Positions 1-8,508 of a stretch of DNA of 64,000 bases are shown here, one piece after another. Source of the DNA: UBA2137 sp963740205 (GTDB lineage Bacteria > Pseudomonadota > Alphaproteobacteria > Micavibrionales > Micavibrionaceae); the NCBI GenBank assembly GCA_963740205.1, contig CAVUDD010000005.1, positions 434,001-498,000 of the forward strand. Reading direction: 5' to 3'. A program made the position numbers and the translations under genes. The notes under the pieces are model-generated. The model did no database searches, was not told where the DNA came from, and worked only from the letters and a program-made list of their open reading frames with translations. How positions within the stretch are numbered: the stretch's first letter is position 1; every line of letters starts with the position of its first letter.

Positions 1-2
1 AC

Positions 3-740
3 TTGGGTCAATTTTTGTTAGAGCGGAATGTTCCAGCACTCTTCTTTTGTCGCGGTGATACTTTAGAGAAATATGAAGAGGGAGCTGTAGCACTGGCAGA
101 AATGGATTTTGTGCTTGGTAACCATGCGTACTCGCATACGCGCTTTTCGGAAATGTCCTATGAGGCTTGTATTGCCGAAATCGAAAAGACCGAGAAAATG
201 ATTGAAGATGTCTATAAACAGGTAGGCAAAACACAATCAGTCAAAACACTTCGATTTCCACATATGGATAGGGGAGCTGGTGGCTGGATTGTGAATTATG
301 ATGCCCTGCCTGAAGAACACCGTGACTTTGTTATTGCATTATTTGCAGATGGTGTACGCATCAATCTTGATCCTCCTTCTAATGAAAATGTAGAAAAGAA
401 AAACAAAATTCAGGATTATCTTAAACGCGAGGGCTATGTCCAGCCATTCGAGAAGATTACATTTCCATGGTTTCAAGATACTGAAATGAATGAGGCGGCA
501 GACTGTCTTTACACATTCTCTACAAGTGACTGGATGTTGCTTGATCGCCACCGTGGTAAATGGAAATATGCGAGCATGGGTGATTTAAAGGCAAAGATGG
601 ATGATGACAAGGCGTTTCAATCGCAAGCAAGTCGGCACATTGTTCTTGCCCATGACAAACCTGAGCCTGAGATTTATCCAGTCGTAACGGAGCTTGTTGA
701 TTATATGTTGGAAACAGGCGTGAAATTTGTTTCTGTTTAA
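3..740 (+). CDS. Polysaccharide deacetylase family protein (5' end missing)
   Basis: The reading frame is open to the window edge, so the true start lies upstream. What remains is the body of a NodB-fold carbohydrate esterase, a family that removes acetyl groups from N-acetylated sugars using a metal held by an Asp-His-His triad. Visible motifs are HAYSH (metal-binding histidines, about residue 41), RFPHMDRG (the R-x-P motif, about residue 84) and IVLAHD near the C-terminus (catalytic His). The first motif with the catalytic Asp would lie in the missing part. The substrate (peptidoglycan, chitin or exopolysaccharide) cannot be told. The stop codon overlaps that of the convergent addA by 4 bases. 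Confidence 0.8.
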   Translation: MGQFLLERNVPALFFCRGDTLEKYEEGAVALAEMDFVLGNHAYSHTRFSEMSYEACIAEIEKTEKMIEDVYKQVGKTQSVKTLRFPHMDRGAGGWIVNYDALPEEHRDFVIALFADGVRINLDPPSNENVEKKNKIQDYLKREGYVQPFEKITFPWFQDTEMNEAADCLYTFSTSDWMLLDRHRGKWKYASMGDLKAKMDDDKAFQSQASRHIVLAHDKPEPEIYPVVTELVDYMLETGVKFVSV

Positions 741-3700
741 ACTTTAACCAACATCATTTTGGGAATATTCGTCCATAGAAGTCCACATTGGATATCCTTG
801 TCAGGATGTATTTTAGATATCACGTTTTTGTAAGCGCGCAATTGTTCACAATAAATTGCTGGGACATCCTCTTCATTTTCAGGGGGGGGACGATTGGTTT
901 TAAAATCGACAATCAGAACACGATTTTCTTCTATAACAAGCCTATCAATTTGACCTGAAACTTTTTGTCCATCATCCAGAATACCGGTGATTGGAATTTC
1001 TGCTCGTGAATTTCTTCCAAATACAGATGCAAAGATATCATCATTTAAAATGGTAGTAATTTCCAGAAAGATGGTTTGCTGTTCTTCTTTGGATAATTCC
1101 AAATGCCTCTGAGCCAAATAGGTTTTCAGCGAAACTTCCCTTTGTGCTTCATCCATATTGGGGAGAAACTGCAATGCTGTATGTATGATGTTTCCGCGGT
1201 GGAAACGAGGGTCTATGCTGGGCCTGCTGTACGCTGACAAAGGCGATAACACGGCTTCTTCTTTATCCACCTCACTTAGAGAGGGGCGTACAGTTCTGAC
1301 ATCCGTAGTTTCATCCTCTGGAATAATGTTTATCCAATCAGGAAGGGTTACATTTTGTGCAAGAGTTTCTGCTTCTTCATTAATTTCCTTTATGTTGTCT
1401 TGGAACATAGAAAAAACATAGGTGCCCTCTTTTTCTTGAAAGAAGCTATGTGGTGGATGTTCTTTCGTATCAAATCTCTGCATCGCATTTTTTAAGGAGA
1501 CGTACCAACACGTCTCATCCAATTTATCTTCGTCTTTGATATGACCTGCAATATAGAGTTCATCAGCGGCGCGCGTCATTGCAACATAAAGTAGACGCTT
1601 ATATTCTTCGGCATCTTTTTCTTTAGCGGTTTCCTTATATTTTTCTGAGAATGCGGTTTTCAAATCTGCACCCGGCACCCAGAATGGAATGTCTAGTTCG
1701 TCACTATTTTCCCAGAAAACCTGATTAGCAGGGTTAGAGTTATTATAACGACCCTGATTTGTCCGCACAGTATCAGGCATAAAAACAATTGGAGCTTGCA
1801 AACCCTTTGCACCATGTACTGTCATAATGCGTACACGTCCAGATCCTTCCTCCATCTCTCGCTTGACTTCATTTTTATTGTTTTCAACATCATGGACAAA
1901 GGCTTGTAATCCAAAACGCCCATTCGGATTTGACCAGTTCTGGGTATAGGACAGGAATGTTTCAAGAGGGTCTTTGGCTTCCTCACCTAGGCGCGCATGA
2001 ATAGCTTTCCAGCCTGTGGCATTTTCAAATGCAGGACAGGCTTGCGCTAGAATTCTGGAAAAAAATAAATAGGGCTGGCTGTGATTAGCAAGCAGTATAA
2101 TTTTTTCAAACCAGTCAATGAGAGGTTTGTATTTTTCGTGTCCTTTAAGGATATTATATAAACTATGATTTCTTTGTCTTTGGAAACAAATCTCCATAAG
2201 CTGGTCGTCATTCCATCCTATGAAAGGTGATTTGAGAATGCATGCTAGAGAGTAATCATCGGCAGTTGCCAGTGCAAAGCGCGCCAAGGCTAGCAAGTCT
2301 TGCACGGCAATATGTTTTTCAACAATAATTCTATCCAAGCCCTCAACAGGAATAGACATGGATTTTAGCGCGCGTACAAGCTCGGTTTGGAGTTCTGAGC
2401 GTTTTCTGAGTAGAATGAGAATATCACCTGCTTTAACTGGCTTACCTGTTGCACCTATTATGCGTTTATGATGTATCCAGCTTTGAATTGTACCTGCAAT
2501 TTTAACAGCCAGTAGACGCGCCGATGAGTGTTTTTGGTTTTGGCCTTTTTCAAGGTCAGGCAAAGGCCAATTAAGATGTTCGTCTTTCTTATCTTCGCTG
2601 ATGATTGGCCAAAGCTCTACATGCCCTGGCTCACCTACACGATAGGATATATGTTTCGTAATATCCTCTGTTTGCGAGAGACCTTTCTTGTCCTGTTCTA
2701 ACTCATAAACATGATCAACAAATTCAAGTACGGCAGGTACAGAGCGGAAGGAGGCATTGAGCGTAATTTTTTCCCAAGGCCTGTCTATAGATGCAAAACG
2801 GCTTTCGAAATACTTGCGCATCTTTTCAAAGATAGCAGGGTCAGCCCTTTGAAAAGAGTATATGGATTGTTTTTCATCCCCTACAATAAACAAGCTACGC
2901 TGTGTATTCGCGCGTGCACCCTCACCGTCGGTAAAGGGATCTGTCAAAGCTTTGATAACATCCCATTGGTCGGGATTGGTATCTTGTGCCTCATCAACAA
3001 GGACGTGATCCATACCGTTATCGAGCTTATAAAGTATCCATTCATAAGCATTTTTATAACGCCCGTTTTGGAGATTTCCACGCAGTAAGTCCGCTGTTTT
3101 CTCAATCAAATCATCAAAATCGAGTGCGCCGTTCTCGTTCTTAATTATAGAATATTTTTGTAGAATTTCATGTGCAACCAATAGAAGGTCTGCTGAGAGT
3201 TTCGCAGTTTCCAGCTTTAAAAGTTTTTCCTCAATATTTGAAATATGCTCACAAAGACTACAGAATAACGGCAATCTTTGTTCGAATGCCTTTCCCAAAA
3301 CGCGCGCATTCCCTTTGGTTAAAATACCATTTACGAAATTATTAAAATCAATTTTTTCTATTTCATTACCAAGCGCTAGGAAATTAATAATAGCTTGCCC
3401 AATGGCGTTATCCCTTACTCCGCTCTCCATAAGGTCTCTTCCCAAGGACAAATAGCCAGAACGGTTTTCATTTATGTGGCTAAGGACGCTATCTAATAAG
3501 GAAGTGTCCGATATATCTATGGGTAACTCAAAAACTCCAAGGAGCTGAGGAAGTAAATCATCATCGCGCGCTGTTTTAAAAATTGTATTTAATTGTCTTC
3601 TTTTAGACAAAAGCGCATCTAGTAGATCTAAAAAGCGCCCATCATTTGTACGTACGGCCAAACGTTTGATGCGCGCATGCATGGGGCTTGTTTTATCTTG

Positions 3701-4261
3701 AATTGCCCGTTCTAAAAAGGTGTTTCGCGCTTCTTCCAAATAAAAGCGACTTTGTGTAGGTTCCATGACTTCAAAAGAGGGTGGAAGCCCTGCCTCAATT
3801 GGAAAACGCCTTAACACTAATTCACAAAAGGCATGAATTGTCATTATATTTAGCCCATCTGCAGCATCAACAATCCGAGCAAAGAGTTCTCTTGCAGTTT
3901 TAATCTGGCTCTCATCAGGGGTATGACCCAGAATTTCCTCGAGATTCTCTTTAAGATCTTGGTCATTGAGAATGGCCCATTTACGAATGGTTTTATTAAG
4001 GCGCAAGGCCATCTCAGCAGCAGCTGCTTTTGTAAAAGTGATACACAGAATCTGATGTGGGGGCGTCCCAGAGGAGTTTGCAGAAGGTAGAAGTAACCTT
4101 AAAATACGGTCTGTTAGAACCTTTGTTTTACCTGTTCCTGCCGATGCTCCAACCCAGACGGAAGTTTCTGGGCGGGCAGCTTGTCTCTGTCTATTGGTTG
4201 CATCTTTACCAATAAGTTCTTTGTCCGTTACCAATGTACTTTGAAGTGAGGGATTGCTCAT
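737..4261 (-). CDS. addA: AddA, helicase-nuclease subunit of AddAB
   Basis: This is the 1174-aa UvrD/RecB-type subunit of the AddAB complex, which resects double-strand breaks for RecA-dependent repair. The Walker A motif GASAGTGKT is at about residue 38. MTIHAF follows the first helicase segment. Walker B lies in LVDEAQDTNP, and TVHGAKGLQ and RLLYVAMTRA mark the later helicase motifs. The C-terminal RecB-type nuclease motif IVDFKTN is at about residue 1117. The start ATG overlaps the addB stop by 4 bases (ATGA), a sign of translational coupling. The length is normal for alphaproteobacterial AddA and the frame is intact. Confidence 0.95.
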   Translation of the reverse strand: MSNPSLQSTLVTDKELIGKDATNRQRQAARPETSVWVGASAGTGKTKVLTDRILRLLLPSANSSGTPPHQILCITFTKAAAAEMALRLNKTIRKWAILNDQDLKENLEEILGHTPDESQIKTARELFARIVDAADGLNIMTIHAFCELVLRRFPIEAGLPPSFEVMEPTQSRFYLEEARNTFLERAIQDKTSPMHARIKRLAVRTNDGRFLDLLDALLSKRRQLNTIFKTARDDDLLPQLLGVFELPIDISDTSLLDSVLSHINENRSGYLSLGRDLMESGVRDNAIGQAIINFLALGNEIEKIDFNNFVNGILTKGNARVLGKAFEQRLPLFCSLCEHISNIEEKLLKLETAKLSADLLLVAHEILQKYSIIKNENGALDFDDLIEKTADLLRGNLQNGRYKNAYEWILYKLDNGMDHVLVDEAQDTNPDQWDVIKALTDPFTDGEGARANTQRSLFIVGDEKQSIYSFQRADPAIFEKMRKYFESRFASIDRPWEKITLNASFRSVPAVLEFVDHVYELEQDKKGLSQTEDITKHISYRVGEPGHVELWPIISEDKKDEHLNWPLPDLEKGQNQKHSSARLLAVKIAGTIQSWIHHKRIIGATGKPVKAGDILILLRKRSELQTELVRALKSMSIPVEGLDRIIVEKHIAVQDLLALARFALATADDYSLACILKSPFIGWNDDQLMEICFQRQRNHSLYNILKGHEKYKPLIDWFEKIILLANHSQPYLFFSRILAQACPAFENATGWKAIHARLGEEAKDPLETFLSYTQNWSNPNGRFGLQAFVHDVENNKNEVKREMEEGSGRVRIMTVHGAKGLQAPIVFMPDTVRTNQGRYNNSNPANQVFWENSDELDIPFWVPGADLKTAFSEKYKETAKEKDAEEYKRLLYVAMTRAADELYIAGHIKDEDKLDETCWYVSLKNAMQRFDTKEHPPHSFFQEKEGTYVFSMFQDNIKEINEEAETLAQNVTLPDWINIIPEDETTDVRTVRPSLSEVDKEEAVLSPLSAYSRPSIDPRFHRGNIIHTALQFLPNMDEAQREVSLKTYLAQRHLELSKEEQQTIFLEITTILNDDIFASVFGRNSRAEIPITGILDDGQKVSGQIDRLVIEENRVLIVDFKTNRPPPENEEDVPAIYCEQLRAYKNVISKIHPDKDIQCGLLWTNIPKMMLVKV

Positions 4262-7248
4262 GCTGCTTCCTCGCTATCACCACTTGTTCCCCATTCCAAG
4301 ATGCGGGAAAGGTGTTCGTAATCAGGATAAGCAGGCTCTTTACCAGAAAATGGGTAAGAAGGATAACCACGCTCAGGATTTTCATAGGCCTTAAAAACCT
4401 CGGAAATTCCTGTTTCTGCTTGTTTAATAACATTTTCTACAGGTGGCTTTTTGTTTTTAAATGATTGGGCTTCTATTCCTCCTTCGCCACTACCTGTGAT
4501 ATGCCAGTAACCCATATAAGAAGTTTCACCACCCTCAATATTTGCAAATCCCTGCCCTTGATTATCTTGAAGAATAAGAGCCTCCACGGGCAGTTGCGGA
4601 TAAAATCCTGCTGCGACATCTTTGTTAATAAAGGAGGACGAGCCTGTTTTGTAATCTATGACTGCGTAGCTTTGGTCTGTATGTCTGTCTATTCGGTCGG
4701 CACGTGCCGTTAGAATGTAGTCACCAAGTAATGTGCGTCCCTCAACCTCACCAGCGGAAAAATTATATCCTTTTTCCCGCCATTCCTTTTCGTGAGAAAT
4801 AAACCAGCTTGCCATATTTTCAAAACGAGGCCACCAACTCACCCAGAGTGAAGGATTATCAAGTGCGTCGCCGAATGTTCTTGCTCCTATTTGTATAAGC
4901 TTGTCATACGCATTATTCGGAATCTCTACGGGGTGTAGCTCACAAAATTCATGTAAGATTTTGTGATAATGGCTTCCTTTTTCTTTGGGGCCTTCTGCCT
5001 CCTCTAAAGGCTTGAGAGGTTTCAATTTCAGAATCTTTTTAGCGTATAGGGAATATGGATCACGCATAAGCAGTTCCAAAGAGCTTACGCTAAATTCGCG
5101 CGGACGTTTTTCTACAGGAGGAAGAGGATAGGGTGCTTCTAATGTCGACTGGAATTTACTTTCGGATTCATCGGCGGCGCGGCTCCATAAGATATAAGGG
5201 GAGGTATCATCGAAAATATTATTTCGGTTGGTTGCCTCACCTATCGCGCGCAGTCTTTGCAACCATCTTGCGGGAACGGTTGGCACATTGTCTTTTTTTG
5301 TGGAGCGTGTAAGAAAAACTTCTTTTGCACAGCCCCCTTGTACGAAATCATGAGCACTGAGTGTTATATTTCTCTCTGGAAGGGGGAGTCCCATTGCTTG
5401 ACGCATACCACGGGACATCCAAGGATCCTGCGCTGGTAGGGCTGGCCATGTATCCTCGTTTAGGCCTGCGAGAATAACCTTGTCTGCATGTATAAGACGA
5501 GCTTCCAATTGACCTAAGATGAACAAACGTGGATGTGTGCCATATTTGGGGCGTACAGCTGTTCCTGAAAGTTGGGAATTGAAAATAGTTAAGTAGCTAA
5601 TATGGTGAGGTGCATCGAAAAATTTTGTGTTTTCAGCCTGTTCGGAAAATGAGGACAAAAGTGTTTGAAAAAGGCGAGACAGTTCTTCTCCTTGATCACC
5701 CTTCCAAAGACGAGATGCACCTTCCTCATTAGGAGATGTCGCGATTGCTTCGCAAGCCTGTATGTGAGATTTAGTAGTCTCGTATAAATTTTTCTCTTTG
5801 TTTTTTAGAAGAATTTCTAGTGGCGATAAAGTTGCATGTACGTCTTTAAGGAAAGTAACAAGGCTATGCTTATCTGGGTCTTCACTGAGGATACTTAAGA
5901 GATTGGAGAGTGCTCTGTCATGCCATGGTCCTCTTAATATTTCCCCTTCATCCAATTGTTTTAGGAAAGATGTGATTTGTGAGCGTTTATAACCAAAGCG
6001 AGTGTGTGGGTGTTTTAAAAGAGAAAACAGCGTAATAGGAGAAAGTCCCTCTTTTGCAACCTGAAGAACGAAACTAGCGAAATGGCCGATTGAAGTTTTT
6101 GATAAAGCGACGCCAGCACTATCGTCTATTGTAATGTGCCAGCGTGATAGGGCGGCACTTACCCTTTCAGCAAGGTTTCTATCTGGCGTTACGAGCGCAG
6201 CAGTTTTATTTTCTGTTTGAATAGTTTCGCGCAGAATAAAGGCAATTGTTTTTGCTTCTTCCTCCTCACTATCACATTCAAGTACATGTAAGTTCTCGAA
6301 ATTATTATCATTCAAATGGGTAAGGGAATTGCTCCATTCAGAAATAGTAGCAGCTGGCCTTGTGACCTCTCTCCATAAATTTTCACGATGATTAGTGCTA
6401 TTTTGCTCACAATGAGCCCAGTTTAGAATTTGATCACGCCTAATATCCATACGATCGAGAAGAAGTTTTAATGTGGCTTGAGGATGTCCTTCCTCAACGC
6501 TTTTCCATGACTCTTTATCCATATCCAGATCAAGTCCAGGTAGAATAACCTCGCCATTTGGAAGTCCTCCAATCGTTTTTAAGAGATTTGCAGTTACAGG
6601 AATAGATCCTGTGGAACCTGCAGCTATTACAGGTGTTTGTGGCGGATTTACTTCCCAATGTGTAATAAGAGCTTTCATTAGACGCTTGCGTCTATCTGCA
6701 GGATCGATGAGGCCAAGGTCTTTCAACTTATTTGGCCAAGCTTCCTTCAAAATAGACAGAAATTGTAATGATAATCCCCATTGATCTGACAAGTCTTCCC
6801 TAACAATAGTATCTAATTTATTGATATCACTGTCTCCTGTGTGAATTTGATCCAGTAAAACGGCTAGTGAACCCGCCAGAGAAAATGCATGAGTCTCGTT
6901 TAGCGACAGTATTTTTATCTTTGATATCAGTTCGCTTAGAAGAAGTTGCCTTCGTAGCGGTGAGATTGCCGGTGGGATATCAGAATGGATATCCATTGAT
7001 GTTGTTAAGGATAATTCATCTATATCAACATCACCTATGGATGATATTTGCGGAAGAATAAGGGGGGCACCTTTTGAAATATCAAGAAATTGCTCTTGCA
7101 AGATGCGTCCAGCTCTTCGCGTCGGAAGCAATATGCGTATATCTGATAGGAAATCGTCTTTTTCGTATTTTTCCCAAAGCCCCTTAGCCAAAGTTTTCAA
7201 AAAAGAAAGGGAAGGATTGATTGTATATATGTTTAAATCTTTTGCCAT
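4258..7248 (-). CDS. addB: AddB, second helicase/nuclease subunit of AddAB
   Basis: This 996-aa protein matches the alphaproteobacterial AddB type. It has a degenerate UvrD-like helicase fold and a C-terminal PD-(D/E)XK nuclease with AVIDYKTG at about residue 862. I do not see the four-cysteine iron-sulfur pattern known from Bacillus AddB; alphaproteobacterial AddB is generally described without it. It works with AddA, encoded immediately downstream with a 4-base overlap. Its start lies 5 bases after the nucleotidyltransferase stop, so tsaE, the nucleotidyltransferase gene, addB and addA probably form one transcript. Confidence 0.92.
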   Translation of the reverse strand: MAKDLNIYTINPSLSFLKTLAKGLWEKYEKDDFLSDIRILLPTRRAGRILQEQFLDISKGAPLILPQISSIGDVDIDELSLTTSMDIHSDIPPAISPLRRQLLLSELISKIKILSLNETHAFSLAGSLAVLLDQIHTGDSDINKLDTIVREDLSDQWGLSLQFLSILKEAWPNKLKDLGLIDPADRRKRLMKALITHWEVNPPQTPVIAAGSTGSIPVTANLLKTIGGLPNGEVILPGLDLDMDKESWKSVEEGHPQATLKLLLDRMDIRRDQILNWAHCEQNSTNHRENLWREVTRPAATISEWSNSLTHLNDNNFENLHVLECDSEEEEAKTIAFILRETIQTENKTAALVTPDRNLAERVSAALSRWHITIDDSAGVALSKTSIGHFASFVLQVAKEGLSPITLFSLLKHPHTRFGYKRSQITSFLKQLDEGEILRGPWHDRALSNLLSILSEDPDKHSLVTFLKDVHATLSPLEILLKNKEKNLYETTKSHIQACEAIATSPNEEGASRLWKGDQGEELSRLFQTLLSSFSEQAENTKFFDAPHHISYLTIFNSQLSGTAVRPKYGTHPRLFILGQLEARLIHADKVILAGLNEDTWPALPAQDPWMSRGMRQAMGLPLPERNITLSAHDFVQGGCAKEVFLTRSTKKDNVPTVPARWLQRLRAIGEATNRNNIFDDTSPYILWSRAADESESKFQSTLEAPYPLPPVEKRPREFSVSSLELLMRDPYSLYAKKILKLKPLKPLEEAEGPKEKGSHYHKILHEFCELHPVEIPNNAYDKLIQIGARTFGDALDNPSLWVSWWPRFENMASWFISHEKEWREKGYNFSAGEVEGRTLLGDYILTARADRIDRHTDQSYAVIDYKTGSSSFINKDVAAGFYPQLPVEALILQDNQGQGFANIEGGETSYMGYWHITGSGEGGIEAQSFKNKKPPVENVIKQAETGISEVFKAYENPERGYPSYPFSGKEPAYPDYEHLSRILEWGTSGDSEEAA

Positions 7249-7253
7249 TTTCC

Positions 7254-7964
7254 TTATGAATTTACAGCCCTATCAACAGCATGAAGTTCTTCTGGAGTGG
7301 AAATATGATGCCAGAGCCCCTCATGGACGCAGCCAAGTAAACGATTGTTTTTGTCCGCCTCATCCATAAGTTTTAAGAATGAGAATTTTGTGTCCGCAAT
7401 ACCATCAAATATACGAGGATGACACAGACGTACACCTGCAAACATATATTTGCCTGTCTGATTCATAGAGCGTACAGCCTGATTATTTTCTAGAATATTA
7501 TAGTCTCCAACGGGCTTGGTCAGCTTCATGCGATCTGCAGGTTCAAGTAGGAGGACCATGTCACATTCTCCTTCATTCCAACTATTTGCTAAATTCTCGA
7601 AGGCATTTTGGTTGTGGCTATCTGTCCAAAAGGCATCGCCATTAATAACATAGAAAGGCTTGTTGCCAATATCAGGTAAAGCTTTTTTAACACCGCCGCC
7701 CGTATCAAGAAGTTGTTCTTCCTCGGAAAAAATAATCTGTACGTCCTGTCTTTGTGAGAGATGACTTTTTAGGACATCGCCCTTGTGATGTGTGTTGACA
7801 ATTATCTTGCTAACGCCGGCAGAGATAAGCTTATCAATAATATGGTCTATCACCGGCTTCCCTGCTACAGGCACCATGGGTTTAGGCAGTGTATCGGTAT
7901 ATGGACGCAGACGCGTACCTAGTCCAGCGGCAAGAATAAATGCAGTATCGGGGTATAATGTCAT
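7254..7964 (-). CDS. murU: Sugar-1-phosphate nucleotidyltransferase, MurU-like
   Basis: This 236-aa protein has the nucleotidyltransferase signature AAGLGTRLRPYTDTLPKPM near the N-terminus, then VINGDAFW for metal and nucleotide contact and DTGGGVKKAL. Proteins of this size at this locus (between tsaE and addB) are MurU, which makes UDP-MurNAc from MurNAc-1-phosphate in the cell-wall recycling bypass. In many alphaproteobacteria the partner kinase gene amgK sits directly before it. Here only about 30 bases separate tsaE from this gene, so amgK is absent from the locus. The specificity is inferred from family and position. Confidence 0.75.
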   Translation of the reverse strand: MTLYPDTAFILAAGLGTRLRPYTDTLPKPMVPVAGKPVIDHIIDKLISAGVSKIIVNTHHKGDVLKSHLSQRQDVQIIFSEEEQLLDTGGGVKKALPDIGNKPFYVINGDAFWTDSHNQNAFENLANSWNEGECDMVLLLEPADRMKLTKPVGDYNILENNQAVRSMNQTGKYMFAGVRLCHPRIFDGIADTKFSFLKLMDEADKNNRLLGCVHEGLWHHISTPEELHAVDRAVNS

Positions 7965-7994
7965 AGTTTTTTGTACAGTTGTTTGGTTAAGGCT

Positions 7995-8420
7995 TCAATC
8001 GCTTAAGATGATTTTACGGCTATTATCATCCTCAATGGAAAAATGGATGTGTTTAACCGTTTTGTGTAATTTTATATTCTTCAATTTCTGTGGCCATTCT
8101 AGAAGAACGATACCTTCATTGAGAGCTTCTTCCCATTCAAGTTCATATATTTCGTCAGGAGATTTGAGGCGGTACAGATCATAATGGTATATCTCGCCAA
8201 GAGATGAGGTGTATGTTTGTAAAAGCGTAAAAGTAGGGCTTGGAACATTTAAATCAGGTGTTTGTGTGACCTCTCTTATTAAACTTCTGGCAAAAACGCT
8301 TTTGCCTGCCCCTAATGTGCCCTCAAGAAAGACGATGTCACCTTTAATAAGTTTTTTCGCATAGCTCTTTGCAAGCTTAATAGTCTCTTCTTCTGAATGC
8401 GTATGGAAAATGTTTGTCAT
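7995..8420 (-). CDS. tsaE: TsaE, ATPase for tRNA t6A modification
   Basis: TsaE is the P-loop ATPase that cycles the TsaB-TsaD complex during threonylcarbamoyl-adenosine (t6A37) synthesis. The P-loop GTLGAGKS is at residues 34-41, followed by SPTFTL and YHYDLYRL, both typical of the family. I chose the ATG at 8420 (MTNIFHTH, 141 aa). A longer reading from 8510 would add 30 residues unlike the family and would overlap the divergent divL start. Its partner TsaD is encoded near 57.5-58.5 kb in this window. Confidence 0.92.
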   Translation of the reverse strand: MTNIFHTHSEEETIKLAKSYAKKLIKGDIVFLEGTLGAGKSVFARSLIREVTQTPDLNVPSPTFTLLQTYTSSLGEIYHYDLYRLKSPDEIYELEWEEALNEGIVLLEWPQKLKNIKLHKTVKHIHFSIEDDNSRKIILSD

Positions 8421-8508
8421 TGTTTGCAAGATAATAAGTGGACGGTGTGAAAGCAATTGATTTTCACCCTTGCGAGACTGTCGCGCTGCTTTTACACTGC
8501 AAAACATC

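Noticed and set aside
2711..3088. 125-aa frame on the + strand inside addA
   Set aside because: It lies wholly opposite a conserved, intact addA and has no ribosome-binding site or recognisable domain.
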